Part shown: piece by piece, positions 1-4,927 of the stretch
How the letters are laid out: the number at the start of each line of letters is the position of its first letter
Numbering within the stretch: position 1 is the stretch's first letter
Assembly (NCBI GenBank): GCA_945900935.1
Contig: CAMDKT010000463.1
Span: 1 to 5,197, forward strand
Length of the DNA stretch: 5,197 bases
Source of the DNA: Candidatus Sulfopaludibacter sp. SbA3
GTDB taxonomy: Bacteria > Acidobacteriota > Terriglobia > Bryobacterales > Bryobacteraceae
Reading direction: 5' to 3'
Made by a program: the position numbers and the translations under genes
Notes under the pieces: generated by a model
Database searches by the model: none
Told to the model about the DNA's origin: nothing
The model's input: only the letters and a program-made list of their open reading frames with translations

Positions 1-18
1 TGCATTGTCGCCATGCCC

Positions 19-1341
19 TTATGGTAACTGCGCAACCCTCATATCTCCCAAATGCGGCTTCGGCGGGGTGTGCTGAGCAAGCATCGCCGCCGCCAGCTTC
101 GCCGCCATCGGTGACGATGCGCCCAAGTCGTTTAACTCGCCCGGATCCTCGCGCAGGTTGAATACCTGCAACGGCGCCCCCGGCTTCTCCCGCACGCCTT
201 TCCAATCCCCCATTCGCACCGCCATCCCGTAATCGGGCCGCAGTTCTTTCGTCGCCGCCACCCAGCCGTGATCCTCCCAAACCATCGTCCGCTCCACCGG
301 TTTCTTCAACAATGCCAACACCGCCGCGCCGTCCCCAAATGCCGTCGTCGTCCCATCCACGGCGTGCATCACGGTCGCGAACACATCGGCGAAATAAACG
401 GGCGTGTTCGAGACCGCGCCAGCCTTCACGCGCCCCGGCCAGCGCACAATAAACGGCACACGCAAGCCGCCTTCATACAGCGTCCCTTTCTGCCCGCGCA
501 GCGTCACGCCCGAGGGCAGTTTCATCGTGTCGAATGTAGTCAGCTCATGCCCCTCCCCGTGCACGCCGCCGTTGTCGCTGGCAAAAATTACCAAGGTATT
601 TTTCTCCAACCCAAACTCGCGCAACATCGCCATCAACTTCCCGGCGTACGTATCGCCCTGCGTCACCATCGCCGCGTACTTCTTCTCCCCCTCGGGCCAG
701 TCGCGATCTTCATACGGCCTCACGTTCGGCGTCTCAAAACGTCCATGCGGCACGGTGTAGGCGGCGTATAGAAAAAACGGTCTGCTCTTATTCGCCCGCA
801 GGAACTCGAACGATTTTTCCGCAATCACGTCAGCGCTGTACTGCTTCCCGCCGAGCGGAATCTTCTTTTCGTTCTCCCACAGGAACTCCGGAAAGTACGT
901 GTGCGCGTGGACCTGATGCAAGTAGCCGAAGAACGTGTCGAAGCCGTGTTTCCAGGGCACGCCGCTTGACCCCGCGTCTCCGAGCCCCCACTTGCCGAAA
1001 CCGCCGCAAACATACCCTTGCGCCTGCAGCCAGGAAGCCAGCGTCTTGTCCGCCGCGCCGATCGGCGCCGTACCCGCGTTGGCCCGAATCCGCGCATGGC
1101 CGCCGTGCAACCCCGTCATCAGCACGCATCGCGACGGCGCGCACACCGGGCCGCCCGCGTACGCCTGGGTCATGCGCGTTCCCTCCCGCGCCAGCGCGTC
1201 AATATGCGGCGTCAGAATTTTCTTCTGCCCGTAACAGCCCACATCTCCCAGCCCCAAATCATCCAGCAGGATGAAGACGATATTCGGCTTTCGCGCCTGT
1301 GCCATCGCCGCGCTTGCGGCCAGGAAATTTCTTCGTAGCAT
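19..1341 (-). CDS. Exported Cys-type sulfatase (arylsulfatase family, S1-like)
   Basis: A formylglycine-dependent sulfatase that removes sulfate esters, probably outside the cytoplasm. Numbering from the ATG at 1341 (440 residues): metal-binding D27-D28 in FILLDDLG; signature CAPSR with C67 as the formylglycine site and R71; K117 in GKWGLG; H145/H147 in VHAHTY; H199 in VPHGRF; D256-N257 in ASDNGG; K285 in GQKGTLYEGG. All major active-site elements are present and the length is near the family's usual 450-500. The His that often follows the Lys in GKWHLG is Gly here, a variant I associate with one sulfatase subfamily. The N-terminus (MLRRNFLAAS) resembles a Tat leader, but its hydrophobic stretch is only about ten residues. 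A GTG at 1347 would add two codons; ATG is preferred because GGGTAGG lies 9 bases ahead of it. The substrate cannot be read from sequence. No maturase (FGE) or second sulfatase gene lies in the window. Confidence 0.93.
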   Translation of the reverse strand: MLRRNFLAASAAMAQARKPNIVFILLDDLGLGDVGCYGQKKILTPHIDALAREGTRMTQAYAGGPVCAPSRCVLMTGLHGGHARIRANAGTAPIGAADKTLASWLQAQGYVCGGFGKWGLGDAGSSGVPWKHGFDTFFGYLHQVHAHTYFPEFLWENEKKIPLGGKQYSADVIAEKSFEFLRANKSRPFFLYAAYTVPHGRFETPNVRPYEDRDWPEGEKKYAAMVTQGDTYAGKLMAMLREFGLEKNTLVIFASDNGGVHGEGHELTTFDTMKLPSGVTLRGQKGTLYEGGLRVPFIVRWPGRVKAGAVSNTPVYFADVFATVMHAVDGTTTAFGDGAAVLALLKKPVERTMVWEDHGWVAATKELRPDYGMAVRMGDWKGVREKPGAPLQVFNLREDPGELNDLGASSPMAAKLAAAMLAQHTPPKPHLGDMRVAQLP

Positions 1342-1365
1342 CTCCACCAGCCTACCCGAAACGGA

Positions 1366-1394
1366 GAAAGGCGCCCTGACTACCGGCGCCTTTC
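1366..1394. terminator. Perfect 10-bp inverted repeat, terminator-like or 5'-leader hairpin
   Basis: GAAAGGCGCC (1366-1375) pairs perfectly with GGCGCCTTTC (1385-1394) across a 9-base loop. The A-tract, GC-rich stem and T-tract are typical of a compact bidirectional intrinsic terminator, though the T-run is only three bases long. It sits about 25 bases upstream of the minus-strand sulfatase start, so it would either end transcription entering from the right or form a hairpin in the sulfatase leader. No intact gene ends beside it, which is odd for a plain terminator; the decayed LytTR gene nearby might once have been served by it. Confidence 0.45.
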
Positions 1395-1527
1395 CATCCC
1401 CATTGCAACAGGCGGCACAAAACTGCAGTGTCCGCGAATGTGGCTATTCTGGCAGGTCCATTCCGGCGGCGCACGCGGGGCGAGTTCCTCACCGCGTAAC
1501 CTCCATAAAAACCGCAAACAGCAACGC

Positions 1528-1620
1528 CACGGTGAATATATCGTGCTGCTCAAGGACGGTACGGAACTCACCCTCAGCCGGACTTACCGAGAGAAGATTC
1601 TGGGCTTGCTCGGCTATTAG
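1528..1620 (+). pseudogene. Relic of a LytTR-type response regulator, C-terminal tail only
   Basis: The last 30 codons before the TAG at 1618-1620 read HGEYIVLLKDG, then TELTLSRTYREKILGLLG. This matches the usual end of a LytTR DNA-binding domain, where a GxYxVxLxDGxxLxVSRxYRxxLLxLLG pattern closes two-component response regulators of the LytR/AlgR class. A LytTR domain is about 100 residues and normally follows a receiver domain; neither the rest of the domain nor a receiver is visible upstream. An open frame extends back to an ATG at 1438, but those 30 residues look like no part of a LytTR protein and no ribosome binding site precedes that ATG. Fragments such as GEFLTA (before a stop, about 1480) and VTSIKTAN (about 1500) in other frames might be frameshifted remains, but that is weak. 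I read this as a degraded gene end that is not functional. Confidence 0.6.
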
Positions 1621-1660
1621 CGCGGCGGCGCTTCGCGCGACTTTGCGCGTGTATTCTAGG

Positions 1661-1668
1661 AAGGGAGG
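1661..1668 (+). promoter_or_regulatory. Strong Shine-Dalgarno of the antitoxin-like gene
   Basis: AAGGGAGG lies 8 bases before the ATG at 1677. It is the strongest ribosome binding site in the window apart from the one at 4913, and it fixes the start of the DUF433 protein. Confidence 0.8.
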
Positions 1669-1676
1669 CCTTTACC

Positions 1677-1943
1677 ATGGCAAGTCTCGACTGGTCGCAG
1701 TGCCCCGCTGTAGAAAGCGTGCCCGATAGACGGAGTGGCGAATGGGTGTTTCGCGATACACGAATGCCGGCCGCCGCGGTTTTCGAAAACCTCAAGGTGG
1801 GTTCGAGTATCCAGGAAATTATCGAGCAGTACGATGTCACGTGGGAGCAGATTCAAGCGGTTCTGGAATTTGCCGCCCGCAGCCTCGACGCGCCGCCGGT
1901 TCCTGCGAGTGCCGGCGATAGGTCGAATGCGCATCCTGTTTGA
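1677..1943 (+). CDS. DUF433 family protein, probable antitoxin
   Basis: An 88-residue DUF433 protein. This family of small helical, winged-helix-like proteins is commonly found beside PIN-like proteins and is regarded as antitoxin-like. The sequence shows the family pattern in order: a W-x-x-C-P-A-V opening (residues 6-12), the short strand WVFRDTRMPAAAVFENL (23-39) matching the family's GT/DTRIPV-x-x-V-x-x-NL core, then a helix-turn-helix-like part with SIQEIIEQYD (44-53) and VTWEQIQAVLEFAARSL (54-70). The last ~17 residues are low in structure and overlap the next gene. The partner starts 17 bases before this stop in another frame, so the two are almost certainly co-translated. In such pairs the first protein usually neutralises the second and represses the operon; that role is inferred here. 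Its base composition differs from the flanking genes. Confidence 0.85.
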   Translation: MASLDWSQCPAVESVPDRRSGEWVFRDTRMPAAAVFENLKVGSSIQEIIEQYDVTWEQIQAVLEFAARSLDAPPVPASAGDRSNAHPV

Positions 1944-2253
1944 TCAAGGGGTGCCCAGAGGCCTTAAAGCATCGTTGCGGGTTCACGAGGTCACAGAGGC
2001 CAGGAAGCTGGGATGGGAAAGAATCTCAAACGGTGACCTGCTTTCGCTGGCCGAGGGCGCGAACTTTGAACTATTGCTGACGACCGACAAGAATCTTCGC
2101 TATCAACAAAACTTCTCCGGCCGAAAGGTTTCAATTGTCGTCCTTGGGAACTCACCTTGGTGGCTTGTGCGAAAGCATCTCGACGCGATCATAGCCGCCG
2201 TCGATAGCGCCACTCCCGGCAGCTACGCGGAAGTGGCCATTCCGTTCAAGTAA
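1927..2253 (+). CDS. DUF5615 PIN-like protein, probable toxin
   Basis: A 108-residue protein of the DUF5615 (Mut7-C/PIN-like) family, proposed to be ribonuclease-type toxins. The start is the ATG at 1927, giving MRILFDQGVPRGL, the family's standard opening with acidic D6. Further conserved acidic positions are D37 in NGDLLSLAE and D54 in LLTTDKNLRYQQN, which together would form a PIN-type metal-binding site. The VEQ-like strand after D54 is KVSIVVLGNS, and the chain ends in GSYAEVAIPFK, also typical. The length is normal for the family. The reading frame stays open upstream to 1735, but that part is only the antitoxin gene read out of frame. No separate ribosome binding site is clear, so translation probably depends on coupling to the antitoxin. 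Toxicity and RNase activity are inferred from the family and are not shown by the sequence. Confidence 0.88.
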   Translation: MRILFDQGVPRGLKASLRVHEVTEARKLGWERISNGDLLSLAEGANFELLLTTDKNLRYQQNFSGRKVSIVVLGNSPWWLVRKHLDAIIAAVDSATPGSYAEVAIPFK

Positions 2254-2271
2254 GCCTCCGTGACAGGTGTC

Positions 2272-2284
2272 GTGCCGGCGGCAC
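2272..2284. repeat. Short hairpin in the convergent gap, weak
   Basis: GTGCC and GGCAC form a 5-bp stem around a 3-base loop in the 37-base gap between the converging toxin-like and nucleoside hydrolase genes. The position suits a shared terminator, but the stem is short and no T-tract follows on either strand, so this may be chance in GC-rich DNA. Confidence 0.25.
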
Positions 2285-2290
2285 ATAGAA

Positions 2291-3247
2291 CTACGGCAAC
2301 AACCCCCGAAACATCCGCGAGAACAACTCCGCGTCCGCCGACACCGCAATCCGCGCGTTCGGCCTCTCCCCCTCCACCTGCACCAGCCTTCCCCGCTCCC
2401 GCGGCCGCTTCCGCACCGCCAGCGCCGCCATCTTCCCTTTCGTCAACTGCCGGTCCACTAACGTCATCGCCGCCAATACATCCCAGGCAAAATACCGCCC
2501 CGCCCGGATTGACTCCGCCTCCAACCGCAACAGCCTCAGCACCACCGTCGCCGCCCATTCCCGCGCTTCTTCTTCAAACAGCCGCAGCACCGCCGGCCCG
2601 ATCAGCACCCGGTTCGTCGCGTCCAACCCCACAATCCGCACCCGCCATCCGGCCGCCAGCACGCGCTCCACCGCTTCCGGGTCTACAAACGCGTTCCACT
2701 CCGCCGCCGGTGCCTCCGCCACATTCCCCGGCACATCCAGTGCGCCGCCCATCCAGATCAACTCCTGCAATCCCGGCCCCGTTCTCGGTTCCAAAGCGAT
2801 GGCCCGCCCAAGGTTCGTTAACGGCCCCAGCGCCAAAACGCGCACCGGCCGCCGCGAGTCCATTAGACGTTCGGCAAGGAACCGGGCCGCCCCACGCGCT
2901 TCCGGCCGTCGCTTCGCCGCCGGAAACTCATCCCGCAACAGCCGGTCGCTCGCCGTCCGCCACGCTTCCGGGAAACTCCCCGTTCCCTGCACCGGCCGGT
3001 CCCCGCCCACATACACCGGAATCGCCGTCAGCCCGCCCGCCTCCAACAGCCGCAACACGCTCTCCGCCCCCTCCGCCGGATGCGCCAGCCCCTGCGTAAT
3101 CGTCACCGCTTCAATCCGGATCGCCGGCTGGCGCATCAGCCATAGCAGCGCGATCAAGTCATCGGCCCCGGCGTCGGTGTCGACGATAACCGGCGATTGA
3201 CCCGCCGCGGCAATCCGCAAAATCAGCAACAGGACAAGAAATCGCAT
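2291..3247 (-). CDS. Secreted nucleoside hydrolase (IUNH superfamily)
   Basis: Hydrolyses the N-glycosidic bond of ribonucleosides to free base and ribose. 318 residues, normal for the family. Residues 1-16 form a short Sec-type signal peptide (MRFLVLLLILRIAAAG), so it likely acts in the periplasm or outside. The calcium-binding family signature is DTDAGADD (D23, D25, D29, D30). Further family blocks are LALGPLTNL (138-146), WMGGAL (165-170), EWNAFVDPEA (183-192, usually EFN-x-x-x-DPEA) and FAWDVLAAM (253-261). The last supplies the C-terminal metal Asp, D256, but has Trp where the inosine-uridine type has His; a Trp just before this Asp is a feature of the purine-preferring (IAG) type, with W96 in FPEAWR as a possible stacking partner. 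The ATG at 3247 has only a weak ribosome binding site; a 5-bp hairpin (3251-3264) lies just ahead of it. It converges with the toxin-like gene and appears to be transcribed alone. Confidence 0.92.
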   Translation of the reverse strand: MRFLVLLLILRIAAAGQSPVIVDTDAGADDLIALLWLMRQPAIRIEAVTITQGLAHPAEGAESVLRLLEAGGLTAIPVYVGGDRPVQGTGSFPEAWRTASDRLLRDEFPAAKRRPEARGAARFLAERLMDSRRPVRVLALGPLTNLGRAIALEPRTGPGLQELIWMGGALDVPGNVAEAPAAEWNAFVDPEAVERVLAAGWRVRIVGLDATNRVLIGPAVLRLFEEEAREWAATVVLRLLRLEAESIRAGRYFAWDVLAAMTLVDRQLTKGKMAALAVRKRPRERGRLVQVEGERPNARIAVSADAELFSRMFRGLLP

Positions 3248-3319
3248 CCCGAACTCTCAAGTTCTTCGCTGCCCCTGCCGATAGAAGACTTGGCGGCGTG
3301 GCAGCCGTCTCAAAACAGT

Positions 3320-3538
3320 ATGCGCTACCTTTGGTCCTCTCTGCTCCTTCTTTTGTTGCTTCTCGGTCCGTTTGCGCCTTCGGCCTACGCGGCCCCCGCA
3401 AAACGGCCTCCCGGCAAGCAATCCAGTATCGCCTCGGTCCGGAACAAACAGAAGTTTAACCGCAAACCCAACGTCTACAGCGCCAAAACGAACCGGCCGC
3501 TGTTGATCAAGAAGCAGCATTGGTGGCAGCGGCGGTAG
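3320..3538 (+). CDS. Small, highly basic secreted protein, function unknown
   Basis: I do not recognise this 72-residue protein. Residues 1-24 look like a Sec signal peptide: a charged start (MRYLW), a run of eight leucines, then GPFAPSAYA with an A-x-A cleavage site before APAKR. The predicted mature part (48 residues) contains 14 Lys/Arg and no Asp or Glu, and ends in KKQHWWQRR. It includes the short segment NRKPNVYSAKTNRP and has no Cys. The ATG at 3320 is chosen because the signal peptide begins there; the frame is open back to 3197, but that part lies antisense to the nucleoside hydrolase. No good Shine-Dalgarno precedes the start, which is the main reason for doubt. Its start is 72 bases from the divergent hydrolase start. 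It could bind nucleic acid or an acidic surface polymer, but nothing in the sequence proves that. Confidence 0.55.
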   Translation: MRYLWSSLLLLLLLLGPFAPSAYAAPAKRPPGKQSSIASVRNKQKFNRKPNVYSAKTNRPLLIKKQHWWQRR

Positions 3539-3581
3539 CTTCAAGGAAACATTTCGCAGGGATGCATCGTTTGACTTTCCG

Positions 3582-3822
3582 ATGCTCCAGGATCTCCGCT
3601 ACGCGCTCCGCATGATTCGCCAACAGCCGTGGTTCTCGGCGGCCATCATCGGCACGCTCGTCTTCCCCGGCGATGACCGAATTGTAATGGCGTCCGCCAC
3701 TCTGCCCGCCCATCAGCGTCTCTTACGCCGATCTCCGCGACTTCCTGCCACAACTCGGCGCTGGCCGGAAAACACCACCCTGCCCGAAATCAACACCGCA
3801 ATACCCACTCACAACCGATTAA
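3582..3822 (+). pseudogene. Broken N-terminus of an ADOP/MacB-type ABC transporter permease
   Basis: The reading begins MLQDLRYALRMIRQQPWFSA, the standard opening of acidobacterial ADOP permeases (MacB/FtsX-like, about 800 residues when intact). After AIIGTL at residue 26 the expected rest of the first membrane helix (ALGIGxNTxxF...) and about 20-25 following residues are missing, and the text resumes at FPGDDRIVMASA, which corresponds to the P-x-x-DRIV block of the family. Near 3717 the family signal moves to the next frame, where VSYADLRDFLPQLGA matches the usual VSYPDF-x-D-x-R block; that frame ends at TAA 3820-3822. Everything downstream (periplasmic MacB domain, three more helices) is absent. 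One deletion, one frameshift and a large 3' loss make it non-functional. The window also lacks the PadR-type regulator often found beside ADOP genes. Confidence 0.78.
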
Positions 3823-3831
3823 GATATTCAC

Positions 3832-4914
3832 ATGGCCGTCCCGCTCATCCTCCGCTGGCCCAATCGCGAACCCGCCCACGATGCGCTCCTCTCCCAAATC
3901 CAACCCGATCAAATCATCGGCGCCGAAACCGTCCCCAACACGGTCGCCAGCGGTCTCTGGCCCGGCATCCGCAGCACCGCCAAACAAGGCGATGCCGACG
4001 TCGCCAGCGCCAGCAGTGAACCCTGGGTCGATGCCAACGGTTATCTCGCCGCCTTCCAAAAAGCCCTGGGCCTGACAACTGTCCTGGCCCACGAACACAA
4101 AGATCCCGCTCGCGGCGTCCCCTTCGACACCCTCGAACTCGCTCTCATCGAAGCCCGCGTCAACGGCGGCAATTTCATCCTCTCCGTCGAACCCCGCTAC
4201 CGCGCCGCTCTCCTCGCCAACGACGCCAAAGCCCTCGAAGCCTGGCGTTCCCTCGCCCGCACCGCCGCCTGGATCCGAGCCAACGAGAATCTCTTCAACC
4301 GCCCCACGCTTCCTATAATCACCGCCCTCGTCGAGCCCGGTTATCCAACCTCCGAAATCGCCAATCTCCTTTTCCGGCGCGGCGCCAGCCCCGCCCTCGC
4401 CACACAAGTCCCCAACACCGGCGGTATTCAAGTCCTCATCGCCGCCGGCCTCAAAACCGTTCCGTCAAGCGTCTATAACCACGCCGCCGCCGGCGCCATC
4501 GCCGTCATCGACACGGCCCACCCAAAAGGCTGGAAGACCGTCAAAGAAGATACCGACCGCACCCTCTACTCCCACGGCAAAGGCCAAATCGCCGCCTATC
4601 ACAAACGCATCCAGGACCCCAGCGAATTCGCCCTCGATTGCATTGACCTTCTCACCCACCGCCGCCGCGCCGCCCGCCTTTGGAACGCCCCCTCCGCCAT
4701 TCCCCTCGCCACCGCCGACGGCCTCCTCCACATCATCCAATACGGCGCGCCCCTCACCAACGAAGTCCAGGCCCGCGTCCAGGGAATCTACAAATCCGCC
4801 ACCCTCCTCCGCCCCGAAGCCCCGCCATTACCGTTGAAAATTTACCGCCGCGCCGCCACCACCGAAGTCTTCCCGCCCGCCATTCATCGCTTAGCTGTTG
4901 TAAAGTTCGAATAA
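3832..4914 (+). CDS. Unrecognised protein, possibly glycosidase-like; perhaps N-terminally shortened
   Basis: A 360-residue protein I cannot place firmly. Codon use is consistent (C strongly preferred at third positions), so it is probably a real gene. Visible blocks: LRWPNREPAHDALL (7-20), VASGLWPGIR (38-47), EPWVDANGYL (63-72), FDTLELALIEARVNGGNFIL with EPRYRAALL next, a helix with AWIRANENLF, then EPGYPTSEIANLLFRR and an alternating strand/helix region (VLIAAGLKTVP, AAAGAIAVID). NGGNFIL followed by a Trp-rich helix and an EIANLLFRR-type domain recalls the later part of TIM-barrel glycosidases with a C-terminal alpha/beta domain; this is only an impression of fold. There is no signal peptide, although the coupled partner is exported, and no Shine-Dalgarno precedes the ATG. 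An in-frame stop lies 9 bases upstream, at the end of the permease relic. The TAA at 4912-4914 overlaps the next gene's ribosome binding site, indicating an operon. Confidence 0.75.
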   Translation: MAVPLILRWPNREPAHDALLSQIQPDQIIGAETVPNTVASGLWPGIRSTAKQGDADVASASSEPWVDANGYLAAFQKALGLTTVLAHEHKDPARGVPFDTLELALIEARVNGGNFILSVEPRYRAALLANDAKALEAWRSLARTAAWIRANENLFNRPTLPIITALVEPGYPTSEIANLLFRRGASPALATQVPNTGGIQVLIAAGLKTVPSSVYNHAAAGAIAVIDTAHPKGWKTVKEDTDRTLYSHGKGQIAAYHKRIQDPSEFALDCIDLLTHRRRAARLWNAPSAIPLATADGLLHIIQYGAPLTNEVQARVQGIYKSATLLRPEAPPLPLKIYRRAATTEVFPPAIHRLAVVKFE

Positions 4915-4918
4915 GGAG
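4913..4918 (+). promoter_or_regulatory. Shine-Dalgarno of the DUF362 gene, overlapping the upstream stop codon
   Basis: AAGGAG shares its first two bases with the TAA ending the upstream gene and stands 9 bases from the ATG at 4928. Ribosomes finishing the first gene would stop on this site, so the two genes are very likely translationally coupled. Confidence 0.8.
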
Positions 4919-4927
4919 TCCCGCGCC

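Larger units (their letters stand above)
1348..1676. other. Poorly coding spacer with gene debris
   Basis: About 330 bases separate the divergent sulfatase and antitoxin-like genes. I see a strong inverted repeat near the sulfatase end, the tail of a LytTR domain in the middle, and a Shine-Dalgarno sequence at the right end. The rest (roughly 1395-1527 and 1621-1660) gives no convincing protein in any frame. Promoters for both flanking genes should lie here, but I could not identify a -35/-10 pair with acceptable spacing. Confidence 0.6.

Noticed and set aside
268..771. 167-codon plus-strand open frame inside the sulfatase
   Set aside because: Antisense to the sulfatase region carrying the DNGG and GQKG active-site motifs; His/Arg/Pro-rich without domain signs.
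1380..1571. 63-codon minus-strand open frame in the spacer with several Cys/His
   Set aside because: It overlaps the LytTR relic antisense; the Cys/His spacing does not match a zinc-binding pattern I know and no start signal is seen.
1634..1649. CGCGC/GCGCG inverted repeat just upstream of the toxin-antitoxin pair, with TATTCT next to it, as an operator and promoter
   Set aside because: The stem is only 5 bp of a simple GC alternation. The TATTCT box (1652-1657) would place the transcript start inside the Shine-Dalgarno, and no -35 is present at a workable distance.
2260..3099. 279-codon plus-strand open frame, Pro/Ala/Ser-rich
   Set aside because: It is antisense to the nucleoside hydrolase, whose motifs are unmistakable. 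The proline-rich text is what a GC-rich gene gives when read on the opposite strand.
3197..3319. Longer start for the small basic secreted protein
   Set aside because: The extra 41 residues overlap the hydrolase gene on the other strand, lack a ribosome binding site and would bury the signal peptide in the middle of the protein.
3790..4431. 213-codon minus-strand open frame, Gly/Ala/Asp-rich
   Set aside because: Antisense to the 360-residue plus-strand gene. Gly/Asp/Glu-rich low-complexity composition without motifs, as expected from the complement of C-rich codons.
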